In this document: piece after piece, positions 52,847 to 62,251 of the stretch
Layout: every line of letters begins with the position of its first letter
Numbering within the stretch: the stretch's first letter is position 1
From: Inquilinus sp. KBS0705
GTDB taxonomy: Bacteria > Bacteroidota > Bacteroidia > Sphingobacteriales > Sphingobacteriaceae
Direction of reading: 5' to 3'
Assembly (NCBI GenBank): GCA_005938025.2
Contig: VCCI02000003.1
Location: forward strand, 457,476 to 521,475
DNA length: 64,000 nucleotides
Made by a program: the position numbers and the translations under genes
The notes under the pieces: generated by a model
What the model saw: the letters and a program-made list of their open reading frames with translations, nothing else
The model's database searches: none
Told to the model about the DNA's origin: nothing

Positions 52847-53713
52847 GTGGCTAAAGATACATTTTTTCAGAAAAAAGTAACCCTTAATGCAGGGGGTAAA
52901 TTGATAGACTTAAGTACCCCAAAAGTAATGGGTATCATCAATATCACCCCCGATTCGTTTTATGCCGGTAGCCGTAAAACAGATGCAACCGCCATTATAC
53001 AGCAAGCACAACAAATGAGAAATGATGGGGCCGATATATTAGATATCGGCGCTTACTCATCGCGCCCCGGTGCAGCTGATATTAGCATACAGGAGGAAAC
53101 CGACCGATTGTTACCTGCCATTGAGGCTATTGTGGTTAATTGCCCCGGTGCTGTAATTTCTGTTGATACTTTTAGGGCGCAGGTGGCCGTTGCCGCTATT
53201 AAGGCAGGCGCGAATATAATTAACGATATAAGCGGCGGCCAACTGGATGAGGATATGTTTGCCACTGTGGCCCGCCTGCAGGTGCCTTACATATTGATGC
53301 ATATGAAAGGTACGCCGCAAAACATGAACAGCCTGGCGCAGTACGATGATGTTTTTGCCGAGGTGTACGATTATTTTGTAAACAAAGTATACCAGTTAAA
53401 GCAATTGGGGCTGCATGATATTATTTTAGACCCCGGCTTTGGCTTTGCAAAAAAACAGCAACACAGTTACCACCTGATGAACCGGCTGCAAGATTTTGCG
53501 CCGCTGCAATTGCCGGTGCTAGCAGGTGTATCGCGCAAAAGGATGATCTATGGCTTATTGGGTACCACCGCCGAAAATGTGCTAAACGGTACTACAGCCC
53601 TAAACACCATTGCCCTGATGAAGGGTGCCGGTATATTGCGTGTACACGATGTAAAGCAAGCGGTAGAGGCTGTTCAAATAGTTGAAGTGGTTACCGCGAC
53701 TCAAAAAAATTAA
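52847..53713 (+). CDS. folP: Dihydropteroate synthase
   Basis: A 288-residue TIM-barrel enzyme of folate synthesis. Starts with GTG. Pterin/PPi-binding IINITPDSFYAGSRKTD, DIGAYSSRPGA, NDISGGQLDEDM and DPGFGFAKKQQHSY are all present. It is transcribed divergently from DUF1599. Confidence 0.95.
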   Translation: MAKDTFFQKKVTLNAGGKLIDLSTPKVMGIINITPDSFYAGSRKTDATAIIQQAQQMRNDGADILDIGAYSSRPGAADISIQEETDRLLPAIEAIVVNCPGAVISVDTFRAQVAVAAIKAGANIINDISGGQLDEDMFATVARLQVPYILMHMKGTPQNMNSLAQYDDVFAEVYDYFVNKVYQLKQLGLHDIILDPGFGFAKKQQHSYHLMNRLQDFAPLQLPVLAGVSRKRMIYGLLGTTAENVLNGTTALNTIALMKGAGILRVHDVKQAVEAVQIVEVVTATQKN

Positions 53714-53716
53714 GCC

Positions 53717-54106
53717 TTACTTTATTTTTTTATAGTAATACGATGGCCCGTCGGCGGCTGACGAGCCGATAACAATAGTTGTTGGCCTTATCTGGAAGGC
53801 ATCGGTATAAGTTGGGTTGGTTAAATAAATGGTGCCTCCCTTAATGGTATCCCTTACCTCGGTTATTTTGATGCTGAATTTGCCCTGGCTTTTTATCTTA
53901 TTATCCAGGTAGCGCACATACGAGCTATCGCTTTTAAATACGTATATATCGCCGTTACCAGCGGGTTGTATGGTAGGGTTTGGTAAATTGCTTTGTATGG
54001 CCCGCAGTTCCCACTTGCCAAACACGCTGTTAGTAGTAGCTGGTTTATCTTTTTTACAGGCAGCAAAGCTGCAAACAATAGCAACAAGTAATAATGCTTT
54101 TTTCAT
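53717..54106 (-). CDS. Small lipoprotein, paralogue A
   Basis: A 129-residue protein with signal peptide and lipobox FAACKKDKPA. The mature part, with FGKWELRAIQSN, NGDIYVFKSDSSYVRYLDNK and DAFQIRPTTIVIGSSAADG, is beta-rich like lipocalin-type Bacteroidota lipoproteins. It is the same length and pattern as the next gene, 18 bases upstream. Function unknown. Confidence 0.8.
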   Translation of the reverse strand: MKKALLLVAIVCSFAACKKDKPATTNSVFGKWELRAIQSNLPNPTIQPAGNGDIYVFKSDSSYVRYLDNKIKSQGKFSIKITEVRDTIKGGTIYLTNPTYTDAFQIRPTTIVIGSSAADGPSYYYKKIK

Positions 54107-54124
54107 GGGTAGATGTAATAATGG

Positions 54125-54514
54125 TTACTGAATTTTAACGTAGTCGGAGGCTATGCCATCAGTTAGCGTTGTGCCAATGGTAATGGTATCGGCCTTAATG
54201 CTGAAGGCTTCGGGATAATTATTAGTGCCAAGCACAATGGTGCCAAATTTTGCGCCATTAACCGTGGTATCTATTTTAATATGGTAAACGCCACTTTCTT
54301 CGGCTTTATTTTTCTCGTACCGTACAAAGGTACTGTCGCTTTTAAATTCAAATATATTGCCATTACCGGGCTGGTACTTATTGTTAAAACCGGCTAAGCC
54401 GCCATAACTGGCCCTTAATTCGTATTTGCCAAAATAACCGGGACTCACCATTCCCTCTTTTGTGCAGGCTGCCATTATGATGGCAACAACAACTAATAGT
54501 AAAGCTTTTTTCAT
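54125..54514 (-). CDS. Small lipoprotein, paralogue B
   Basis: Also 129 residues, lipobox MAACTKEG. GKYELRASYGG, GNGNIFEFKSDSTFVRYEKNK and EAFSIKADTITIGTTLTDG align directly with paralogue A, showing tandem duplication. Both probably sit in the outer membrane; ligand unknown. Confidence 0.8.
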   Translation of the reverse strand: MKKALLLVVVAIIMAACTKEGMVSPGYFGKYELRASYGGLAGFNNKYQPGNGNIFEFKSDSTFVRYEKNKAEESGVYHIKIDTTVNGAKFGTIVLGTNNYPEAFSIKADTITIGTTLTDGIASDYVKIQ

Positions 54515-54874
54515 TTTGATTCAGGTTTACAGATAATTACGCAAATGTTGGGGAAACGCTACAGGGTGGTAAAAATAATTTTTTATCAATGTTTAGAACA
54601 GGTAAAAACATGTACGTTCATTGCATTGGCGATTTTTGGTGACAATGGTGCAGAGGATGTGCGATTCCTTCCTTGGGGAAGGAGGAGGTAGGGGTTAAAA
54701 TCAGGCGTTTAAACTACTTTTTACCCCATCGCTTATATAAACCCCTCCCTGCCTTTCCGCTCATTTCTAACCGCACCCCTCCCCAAGGAGGAAATTAAAA
54801 AGTCTTCCCCACACCTATAGTGACAACCAATAAGGGCAGAAATTCGGCATGACGGATTGATATAGAAAGGTAGA
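54515..54874. other. Spacer with a G/C-rich inverted repeat element
   Basis: Holds the promoter region of the lipoprotein pair and an element from about 54666 to 54793: CCTTCC-TTGG-GGAAGG hairpin (54668-54683), then AGGTAGGGGTT, and on the right AACCCCTCCCTGCC and CCCCTCCCCAAGGAGG. The two ends are inverted relatives. No gene seen. Looks like a short mobile or palindromic repeat. Confidence 0.55.
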
Positions 54875-56395
54875 CTAACTGACCAGTTCGGTCATTTTTA
54901 AGATGGCATCTACGTATTCGCGGTTGTTGGCCAGGCGGGGTACTTTGTGCTGGCCGCCAAGCTTGCCTTTTTCTTTCATCCAATTAAAAAAGGTGCCTTC
55001 GGCAACCCGGTGAACTATAGGGCGGCGCAGGGCCATGTCTTTAAATCGCTTAGCGTCGTAATCAGAGTTTACGCGCCTAAGGGTTTCGTCAAGCAGATCT
55101 ACAAAGCGTTCAAACTCTGCGGGGCGTTTTTCAAACTCTATCAGCCACTCGTGCGATCCACACTCGTTATCCTTAAAATAAACCGGCGCGGCGGTGTAAT
55201 CGCGTATAATGGCACCCGTTTGCGAGCAGGCTTCGGCCAGCGCGCGTTCGGCGTTATCTATTATCAGCTCTTCGCCAAAGGCATTAATAAAGTGCTTGGT
55301 GCGGCCGGTTATTTGTATGCGATAGGGCGATAGCGAGCTAAACCGTATGGTATCGCCAATCAGGTATCGCCATAAACCGGCATTGGTGCTAATGATGAGC
55401 GCGTAGTTCTTGTTCAGTTCAACCTCGTCAAGGGTTAACGTTTGCGGGTTTTCGTCATTAAGGTGCTCTAAAGGCAAAAACTCGTAAAATATGCCGTAAT
55501 CCAGCATCAGCAATAGGTCGCCGGGCTCTTCCTGGTCCTGTATACCAAAAAATCCTTCGGATGCATTGTAGGTTTCCAGGTAATACATCTCCTCGTTCGG
55601 TATCAGCTTTTTAAACTGATCGCGATAAGGCGTAAAGTTAACCGCTCCATGAAAATACAACTCCAAATTTGGCCATACTTCTAACAAATTGTTTTTGCCG
55701 GTGATTTCGAGGATGCGTTTAAACAGCAGTATATTCCAGGTGGGCACACCGCTGATGCTGGTTACATTAACATCTTTGGTGGCATAGGCCATTTTCTCTA
55801 TTTTCTCTTCAAAGTTATCAAGCAGGGCAATATCCAGGTGGGGGGTGCGGTAAAACTCGGCCCAAAGGGGCAGGTTCTTCATGATAACGGCCGATAGATC
55901 GCCAAAAAAAGTATCGGCATTTAGTTGCCCAACCTGGTGGCTGCCACCTAAGGTTAAGCTTTTGCCGGTAAATATGCGCGCGTTTGGCCTGTTGTTAAAA
56001 TAAAGGGTAAGCATATCCTTGCCGCCTTTAAAGTGGCATTCCTCTAACGATTCTTCGCTTACAGGGATAAACTTACTACGATCGCTGGTGGTGCCCGATG
56101 ATTTGGCAAACCAGCGGATTTCTGACGGCCACAATACATTTTGCTCGCCTTTAAGCATCCGCTCGATGTAGGGCTTTAGCGTATCGTAGTTTTGAATGGG
56201 TACCCGCTCCTTAAAATCGGCCAGATTTTCGATGCTTTTATAATGATGCTGTTTACCCCATTCGGTATTTTCGGCACCGGCAACCAATTGTTCAAACCAC
56301 TCTTCCTGTACTTCGTTGGGGTATTTCATAAAAAGCTCTATCTGGTGGATACGCTTTTTCATGAACCAGGTAAATACAGAGTTAAAAATGGTCAT
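54875..56395 (-). CDS. GH3-family adenylate-forming protein
   Basis: A 506-residue member of the GH3 auxin-responsive family as found in bacteria. The ATP-binding motif is FAKSSGTTSDRSKFIPVS (around 97-113), with YNASEGFFGIQD and YALIISTNAGLWRYLIGDTIRF typical of the acyl-adenylating core. In plants GH3 conjugates amino acids to hormones; the bacterial substrate is unknown. It lies 15 bases downstream of lptB. Confidence 0.88.
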   Translation of the reverse strand: MTIFNSVFTWFMKKRIHQIELFMKYPNEVQEEWFEQLVAGAENTEWGKQHHYKSIENLADFKERVPIQNYDTLKPYIERMLKGEQNVLWPSEIRWFAKSSGTTSDRSKFIPVSEESLEECHFKGGKDMLTLYFNNRPNARIFTGKSLTLGGSHQVGQLNADTFFGDLSAVIMKNLPLWAEFYRTPHLDIALLDNFEEKIEKMAYATKDVNVTSISGVPTWNILLFKRILEITGKNNLLEVWPNLELYFHGAVNFTPYRDQFKKLIPNEEMYYLETYNASEGFFGIQDQEEPGDLLLMLDYGIFYEFLPLEHLNDENPQTLTLDEVELNKNYALIISTNAGLWRYLIGDTIRFSSLSPYRIQITGRTKHFINAFGEELIIDNAERALAEACSQTGAIIRDYTAAPVYFKDNECGSHEWLIEFEKRPAEFERFVDLLDETLRRVNSDYDAKRFKDMALRRPIVHRVAEGTFFNWMKEKGKLGGQHKVPRLANNREYVDAILKMTELVS

Positions 56396-56410
56396 AAACT
56401 AATATAGCTA

Positions 56411-57151
56411 TTATTGGGCGAATGTTTTTCTTTTTAATACAAAGTTTGCGCCAAGGTAAACTTTTCGCACCATCTCGTTAGCGGCCAATACCTCGGGTAC
56501 GCCCGATTCTAATATCTTACCTTCAAACAACAAATAAGCGCGGTCGGTAATAGACAGGGTTTCCTGTACGTTGTGGTCGGTTATTAAAATGCCGATGTTG
56601 CGGTGCCTTAATTTGGCAACCATAGCCTGTATCTCCTCAACGGCAATAGGGTCAACCCCGGCAAAGGGCTCATCCAGCAATATAAAGTTAGGTTCGGCAG
56701 CAAGGGCGCGGGCAATTTCGGTACGGCGGCGCTCACCACCCGATAGCAGATCGCCACGGTTTTGGCGTACCTTATGTAAACTAAACTCGTCTATCAGTTC
56801 TTCCAACTTGTCGCGCTGTTTTTCCTTACTCATTTTACCCATCTCCAGCACGGCCTTAATATTATCCTCTACCGAAAGCTTACGAAACACCGATGCTTCC
56901 TGTGCCAGGTAGCCAATGCCTTTTTGCGCGCGGCGATACATGGGGTTATCGGTTATATCTTCGTCATCTAAAAATATGCGGCCCTCGTTGGGTTTTATCA
57001 AACCCACTATCATGTAAAAGGATGTAGTTTTACCGGCGCCGTTTGGCCCAAGCAAACCCACAATTTCGCCTTGCTCCACGTTAAAGGTAACATCGTTAAC
57101 AACGGTGCGCTGCTTATATTTTTTTACTAAATTTTCTGCTCGTAATATCAT
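56411..57151 (-). CDS. lptB: LPS export ABC transporter ATPase LptB
   Basis: A 246-residue ATPase. Walker [10 protein letters not shown] (35-43), signature [15 protein letters not shown], Walker [13 protein letters not shown]. The segment [28 protein letters not shown] is typical of LptB. The open frame continues upstream to 57169, but [12 protein letters not shown] at 57151 is the conserved start. It powers lipopolysaccharide transport with LptFG, encoded elsewhere. Confidence 0.93.
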   Translation of the reverse strand: MILRAENLVKKYKQRTVVNDVTFNVEQGEIVGLLGPNGAGKTTSFYMIVGLIKPNEGRIFLDDEDITDNPMYRRAQKGIGYLAQEASVFRKLSVEDNIKAVLEMGKMSKEKQRDKLEELIDEFSLHKVRQNRGDLLSGGERRRTEIARALAAEPNFILLDEPFAGVDPIAVEEIQAMVAKLRHRNIGILITDHNVQETLSITDRAYLLFEGKILESGVPEVLAANEMVRKVYLGANFVLKRKTFAQ

Positions 57152-57230
57152 GTATAACTCAAAATTCAAAAGTAAAAATTTAAAAGTCTGGTTTAAGCGT
57201 GTTGCTTTTTGACTTTTTAAGTTTGACTTT
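57152..57230 (-). repeat. Word-repeat spacer (AAAAGTC/GACTTTTT)
   Basis: CAAAAGTAAAAATTTAAAAG on one side and GACTTTTTAAGTTTGACTTT on the other are roughly complementary, filling the gap between recJ and lptB. Confidence 0.6.
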
Positions 57231-58931
57231 TTACATAAACCGTATCCCCTTTATGTTTAGTTGTATGGAGCGTTGCTCGCGCCAAATATTCTCTTCAATA
57301 GTATAACAAACGTCAAACGGTGTATTAGGTTTCAATAGTGGCAGCAGCCCGGCCTGGTTAAATGCAATGCTGCTAAAGCTTGCCGAACCGGGTTGCATAA
57401 TAAACATTTTAACATGGTTACTGCCCACCAGGCCCGCGTTACCGCTAACATACACATTTTTGCTGAGGAAAACCGGCGCCATGTTCTCCGGCCCAAACGG
57501 TGCAAACTGGTTCAGTATCCTGAAGAATTTGGAGTCGATATCCTTTAGTTCTATCTCGGCATCAATGCTTACTTGCTGTATCAGTTGCTCGGCGGTGATG
57601 GTAGCGCCTACTACTTCTTCAAACCGGTCTATAAAAGCTGGTACGTTTTCGGGTGCCATGGTTAGGCCTGCCGCATATTTGTGCCCGCCAAATTGTATCA
57701 GCAGGTCGCTGCAACCGCAAAGGGCTTCGTACAGGTCGTACCCCAAAACCGAGCGCGCCGAGCCGGCCACATGCCCGTTTGAGCGGGTAAGCACTACGGT
57801 AGGGCGGTAATACTTTTCGGTAAGCCGCGATGCCACTATGCCAATTACACCTTTGTGCCAGTTCTCGTTAAACACCACGGTAGATTTACGCCCTATTAAA
57901 ATGGCATCGTTATCTATCATGCTCAAAGCCTCGTCGGTAATTTGCTGGTCGTGGCCTTTGCGTTCGGTGTTTTTTATGTTGATCAGGTCGCCTTTTTCTT
58001 TGGCGGCATCTTCGTGGCAGGCTATTAATAACTCAACAGCGTGTTTGGCGTCATCAATACGCCCGGCGGCATTAATGCGAGGGCCTAACAAAAATACTAT
58101 ATCAGATATCGTATACTCTTTTGTCCTGCCCGATACCTCCATCAGCATTTTTACGCCAATGCAGGGGTTGCTGTTTATCTTCTCTAAACCTAAGTGGGCC
58201 AATACACGGTTTTCGCCTTTAATATGTACAATATCGCATGCAATGCTAATAGCCACCAGGTCAAAATAGGTGCTCACCTCTTCAAATGGCAGGTCGTGTT
58301 TTTCTGCATAGGCTTGTACCAACTTTAAGCCTATACCGCAGCCCGATAATTCTTTAAAGGGATATTCGCAATCAGCGCGTTTGGGGTCGAGCACGGCTAC
58401 GGCGGCGGGCAGTTCCTCACCCGGCAGGTGGTGGTCGCAAATAATAAAATCTACACCCAGTGTATTGGCGTAGGCAATCTTATCAACCGACTTTATGCCG
58501 CAATCTAAAGCGATGATAAGCCCAAAACCGTTTTCGGCGGCATAGTCTATTCCTTGGGTAGATATGCCATACCCTTCTTTATACCTGTCAGGAATATAAT
58601 ATTCGATGTTTTGATGATGCTTTTTGAAAAAGCTGTATACCAATGCTACGGCTGTGGTGCCGTCAACGTCGTAATCGCCGTAAACCAGTATCTTTTCGCC
58701 GGAGGCTATGGCTTGCTCAATGCGGTCGATAGCCTTTTCCATGTCCTGCATCAGGAATGGGTCGTGCAGGTGCAGGTGGCTGGGGCGAAAGAAGTACTTT
58801 GCTTCGTCGAAACTGGTTATGTCCCTGTTTACAAGCAGCTTAGCCAAAACAGGGCCTATGTTAAGCGCTGCCGACAGGTGGTTAACCAAATTCTCATCTG
58901 CCGCATCATTTAACATCCACCGTTTATTCAT
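57231..58931 (-). CDS. recJ: Single-stranded-DNA-specific exonuclease RecJ
   Basis: A 566-residue DHH phosphoesterase. Motif [13 protein letters not shown] (D86, D88, D90), [13 protein letters not shown], motif III DHH (166-168), and the DHHA1 segment [12 protein letters not shown]. It resects ssDNA 5' to 3' in recombination and mismatch repair. Ends with an OB-like region. Confidence 0.95.
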   Translation of the reverse strand: MNKRWMLNDAADENLVNHLSAALNIGPVLAKLLVNRDITSFDEAKYFFRPSHLHLHDPFLMQDMEKAIDRIEQAIASGEKILVYGDYDVDGTTAVALVYSFFKKHHQNIEYYIPDRYKEGYGISTQGIDYAAENGFGLIIALDCGIKSVDKIAYANTLGVDFIICDHHLPGEELPAAVAVLDPKRADCEYPFKELSGCGIGLKLVQAYAEKHDLPFEEVSTYFDLVAISIACDIVHIKGENRVLAHLGLEKINSNPCIGVKMLMEVSGRTKEYTISDIVFLLGPRINAAGRIDDAKHAVELLIACHEDAAKEKGDLINIKNTERKGHDQQITDEALSMIDNDAILIGRKSTVVFNENWHKGVIGIVASRLTEKYYRPTVVLTRSNGHVAGSARSVLGYDLYEALCGCSDLLIQFGGHKYAAGLTMAPENVPAFIDRFEEVVGATITAEQLIQQVSIDAEIELKDIDSKFFRILNQFAPFGPENMAPVFLSKNVYVSGNAGLVGSNHVKMFIMQPGSASFSSIAFNQAGLLPLLKPNTPFDVCYTIEENIWREQRSIQLNIKGIRFM

Positions 58932-59070
58932 AAATAGTATATCGCTTAAAAAGAGTAAAGATAGTTATTGGATGATAGAACGCAGTGTTATGGTTTAAAT
59001 TTTAATTGGATATCTAGCCAACAAAATAAATTAGGAAGCCTGATAACTTTCGCTTAAGTTTGTTAAAACA

Positions 59071-59082
59071 TACTAATTGGTA
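59071..59082 (+). promoter_or_regulatory. Probable TetR operator
   Basis: TACTAATTGGTA is symmetric at 10 of 12 positions around AATT and lies 4 bases before the tetR ATG, placing it to block its transcription or translation. Confidence 0.5.
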
Positions 59083-59086
59083 TCAT

Positions 59087-59674
59087 ATGTCGAAAGCTGC
59101 CACCACCCGTTTAATGATCCTTCAAAAATCGTTCGACCTTATTTACAAAAATGGCTACCAGGCTACCAGTATAGATAATATACTGGCTACCACCAAGGTT
59201 ACAAAGGGCGCGTTTTTTTACCACTTTAAAAATAAAGACGAGATGGGCCTGGCCATGATCAACGAAATTATTTACCCCGGCATGTACGGCGTTTTGGTAA
59301 AGCCACTTTTAGAAGCCCATGACCCTATTAGCGATATTTACGAAATGATGCGCAATGCATTGCTTAAAGTGCCTTTTTTACGGGCCAGATACGGCTGCCC
59401 CGCAATAAACCTATTAGAAGAAATGGCACCCGGTAACGATGTCTTTAAAACCGCCTTACTAAAACTAACCGACGAATGGCAGCAGGCTATTGAAGCTGTT
59501 TTAAACGAGGGGAGTAAAAACGGTGCTATAGCCAAAGGCGTAAATGCTGCGCAAGTTGCCTTTTTTGTTATCAGTGGTTACAGTGGTATACGCAGTATGG
59601 GTAAGGCCTTGGGTACGGCATGTTATGCAGGTTATTTGCAGGAGTTTAAAAATTACCTGCAGGGTTTGGCTTAA
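59087..59674 (+). CDS. TetR/AcrR-family regulator
   Basis: A 195-residue regulator. The N-terminal HTH is around residues 27-46 (TSIDNILATTKVTKGAFFYH followed by FKNKDEM). The C-terminal ligand domain has a RYGCPAINLLEEMAPGND segment similar to TetR_C proteins regulating reductases. The frame extends to 59060, but ATG 59087 fits the family. No adjacent divergent target besides recJ, so only autoregulation is suggested. Confidence 0.88.
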   Translation: MSKAATTRLMILQKSFDLIYKNGYQATSIDNILATTKVTKGAFFYHFKNKDEMGLAMINEIIYPGMYGVLVKPLLEAHDPISDIYEMMRNALLKVPFLRARYGCPAINLLEEMAPGNDVFKTALLKLTDEWQQAIEAVLNEGSKNGAIAKGVNAAQVAFFVISGYSGIRSMGKALGTACYAGYLQEFKNYLQGLA

Positions 59675-60567
59675 CGCCCCTTTAATACCTGGTATTTATT
59701 GCCGTTTGCAGGGTCGGCTTGCGATAGAATGTTTACGGCCTGCGCTTTCTCTTGCGATGATGCCCCGCTTAAAACTGAAACCAGTTCGGCATTTTTGGCG
59801 GTAAAAAACACCAGCGGGAAGTATGAACCTAAGCGTTTCCTATCTACCTGTGCCAGTATAGACAAGTCGGCCAATATCGCTTTGCGGCCCTTGCTAGCAT
59901 TATCGGCCATTACATCAAGCCCATAGCGGTGGTAATCGTATATAACACCTCGCAAATTCTGGTAAAGTTTGTTATTGAGGTTTTCTGATAGCCAGTACCG
60001 GTTTAGGTTACTGTCAAACGCTTTCCAGCCTTTAAATGATGATGTTTGCGCGTTAAGGGCAACGTTTTGTGCCGCCAAAAAGTAATTGGTTCCGCCAAAG
60101 CGAGAAAACGAATCATAATCTAACCCTATAATAACATAGGCATAAAAAGCCATTACCGAGCTGAGGTTGCCCTGAAAGTTTTGGTCGCTAAAATCTATTG
60201 TTTGCCCTTCGTTATAGGTAAAGTCAACATCCTTATCATTAATATTAAGCAGGGTAGTGGTATAAGTTGAGCCGTATACCGGTCTTGACGACTGTACCTG
60301 TAAATCGCCGCTAAAATTGCTGCTACCATCCCAACTGGTGATATTCAGTACAAAGTTACATTCAATACGCTCCTGTGGTAATATCGGGTCCTGGCTCCAC
60401 TTGCGCCCGTTTAAAAAGTCTTTCATAGCGGTTTCCAGGGTTTGGAATATCCGTTTATTGGCTACCTGAATTTTGGGGGTGAGTATTTTTACCCGCGCGT
60501 TCAGGTCCTGCGCTTTTGCCACGCAGCCATAAAGAAACAAAATGCTCAGCAACAGGTATCTTTTCAT
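59671..60567 (-). CDS. DUF4835-family secreted protein
   Basis: A 298-residue protein with a signal peptide ([20 protein letters not shown]). Conserved features: LNARVKILTPKIQVANKRIFQTLETAMKDFLNGRKW, FVLNITSWDGSSNFSGDLQVQSSRPVYGSTYTTTLLN, and a C-terminal helical part. The family lies next to coaBC in Bacteroidota; function unsettled. Its stop overlaps that of tetR by 4 bases (tail to tail), and its ATG overlaps the coaBC stop. Confidence 0.9.
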   Translation of the reverse strand: MKRYLLLSILFLYGCVAKAQDLNARVKILTPKIQVANKRIFQTLETAMKDFLNGRKWSQDPILPQERIECNFVLNITSWDGSSNFSGDLQVQSSRPVYGSTYTTTLLNINDKDVDFTYNEGQTIDFSDQNFQGNLSSVMAFYAYVIIGLDYDSFSRFGGTNYFLAAQNVALNAQTSSFKGWKAFDSNLNRYWLSENLNNKLYQNLRGVIYDYHRYGLDVMADNASKGRKAILADLSILAQVDRKRLGSYFPLVFFTAKNAELVSVLSGASSQEKAQAVNILSQADPANGNKYQVLKGR

Positions 60568-61766
60568 TTATTTATCAGTTCGGCAACTTTCATACAAATA
60601 TCATGGGCCACCTCGGCCTTTGTTTTTAACTCGAAGCTGGTTTTATGCAGGTCGCGGTCTATTAGGGTTACCTTATTGGTATTGCCTTTAAACCCGGCAC
60701 CTTCATCATTTAACGAATTTAGTACAATTAGGTCAAGATTTTTCTTTTGCAGCTTATCAACCGCGTTTTCTTCTTCGTTATTTGTTTCCAGCGCAAAGCC
60801 GACCAATACCTGGCCGGGTTGTTTTTGGGCGCCCAATGTTTTTAGTATGTCGGTGGTTTTCTTTAATTCGATATTAAGGCCGCCATCTTGCTTCTTTATT
60901 TTTTGGGTGGCAACGGTAACCGGTGTATAATCGGCTACGGCGGCGCACATTACACAGGCCTTTGCTGTGCTAAAATGTGCCAGGCATTGCTCAAGCATAT
61001 CGGCCGCGCTGGTTACATCAATACGTTTTATAGCCCGCTGTTTGCTTTGCTGCGCGCTTGGCCCGGCAATTAAAGTAACATCAGCTCCCATAGCTGCCAG
61101 TTCATCGGCAATAGCAAAGCCCATTTTACCCGATGAATGGTTACCTATAAAACGTACAGGGTCTATAGCCTCGTAGGTGGGCCCTGCGGTAACCAGTATC
61201 TGCTGCCCTGCTAAGGGCATTCTGCTTTTAATATCACTTTCCAAAAACGCTACTATCTCTTCAGGCTCGGCCATGCGGCCCTCGCCATATAAACCGCTGG
61301 CCAGTTCGCCTTTGCCGGGTGGTATTAATGTATTGCCAAATGTTTGCAGGGTGGTAATGTTTTGCCGGGTTGCCTCGTGTTTCCACATGTCCAGATCCAT
61401 GGCAGGGGCAAAGTACACCGGGCATTTTGCCGAAAGATATACCGCGGTAAGCAAATTGTCGACCAGACCGCCAGCCATTTTAGCCATGGTATTGGCACTT
61501 GCGGGTGCAATAAGCATTATATCGGCCCAAAGGCCAAGCTCAACATGGTTGTTCCATTCGCCGGTTTCGGTTTTAAAGTATGCCGAATAAACCGGATTTT
61601 TTGAAAGGGTAGATAGTGTAAGCGGCGTAATAAAGTTGGTGGCATCGGGTGTCATCACCACTTGTACGTTGGCACCGGCCTTTACCAGTAAACGCACCAG
61701 TGGGGCTGTTTTATAAGCCGCTATGCTACCGCAAACACCTAAAACAATATTTTTATTTTCAAGCAT
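60564..61766 (-). CDS. coaBC: Bifunctional phosphopantothenoylcysteine decarboxylase/synthetase
   Basis: A 400-residue enzyme of coenzyme A synthesis. The N-terminal CoaC flavoprotein ([21 protein letters not shown], with PAMDLDMW) and C-terminal CoaB ([36 protein letters not shown]) are fused as usual. Between it and rpoZ lies a terminator, so it may have its own promoter. Confidence 0.95.
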   Translation of the reverse strand: MLENKNIVLGVCGSIAAYKTAPLVRLLVKAGANVQVVMTPDATNFITPLTLSTLSKNPVYSAYFKTETGEWNNHVELGLWADIMLIAPASANTMAKMAGGLVDNLLTAVYLSAKCPVYFAPAMDLDMWKHEATRQNITTLQTFGNTLIPPGKGELASGLYGEGRMAEPEEIVAFLESDIKSRMPLAGQQILVTAGPTYEAIDPVRFIGNHSSGKMGFAIADELAAMGADVTLIAGPSAQQSKQRAIKRIDVTSAADMLEQCLAHFSTAKACVMCAAVADYTPVTVATQKIKKQDGGLNIELKKTTDILKTLGAQKQPGQVLVGFALETNNEEENAVDKLQKKNLDLIVLNSLNDEGAGFKGNTNKVTLIDRDLHKTSFELKTKAEVAHDICMKVAELINK

Positions 61767-61834
61767 AAACCCTATCCTTATATCCTTTTTAACAGAATAC
61801 CCGCCAAATATATAACAACGTAATCGTTTTTAAA

Positions 61835-61868
61835 CAAACAAAGCCCCTGTCATCAACGATAGGGGCTT
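61835..61868 (-). terminator. Terminator after rpoZ
   Basis: AAGCCCCT and AGGGGCTT pair around 12 bases; on the minus strand they are followed by TTTGTTTGTTT. It lies between rpoZ and coaBC. Confidence 0.85.
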
Positions 61869-61899
61869 CTGTTTATATTTTCCCGTTAGGGAATAAGTA

Positions 61900-62235
61900 T
61901 TATTGCTCTTTAGATGGGTTGCGGTAGTATATCTTATTATCTAAAAATTCCTGCACTGCAATTAAGGTAGGCTTAGGTAACTTTTCGTAATGTTTTGATA
62001 TCTCTATCTGCTCGCGGTTTTCAAAAACTTCTTCCAGGTTATCATTAGCTGATGCAAATTCAGAAAGTTTTTGGTGTAACTCTTCCTTTATATTGTTTGA
62101 AATCTGGTTAGCTCTTTTAGACATAATTACCAACGACTCATATATATTGTCGGTTCTCACATCCAGTTCGCGCAAATCGCGGGTTACTGTGCTGCTTGCA
62201 ACAGCTGGCTTGTTTGGGTTGTTAATAACGCTCAT
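61900..62235 (-). CDS. rpoZ: RNA polymerase omega subunit, Bacteroidota type
   Basis: A 111-residue Rpb6/omega homologue: DVRTDNIYESLVIMSKRANQISNNIKEELHQKLSEF is the conserved core, ending KPTLIAVQEFLDNKIYYRNP. Its position between bamD and coaBC is standard for the phylum and supports the call. Confidence 0.88.
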   Translation of the reverse strand: MSVINNPNKPAVASSTVTRDLRELDVRTDNIYESLVIMSKRANQISNNIKEELHQKLSEFASANDNLEEVFENREQIEISKHYEKLPKPTLIAVQEFLDNKIYYRNPSKEQ

Positions 62236-62251
62236 GTCTTTTTTTTAATTA

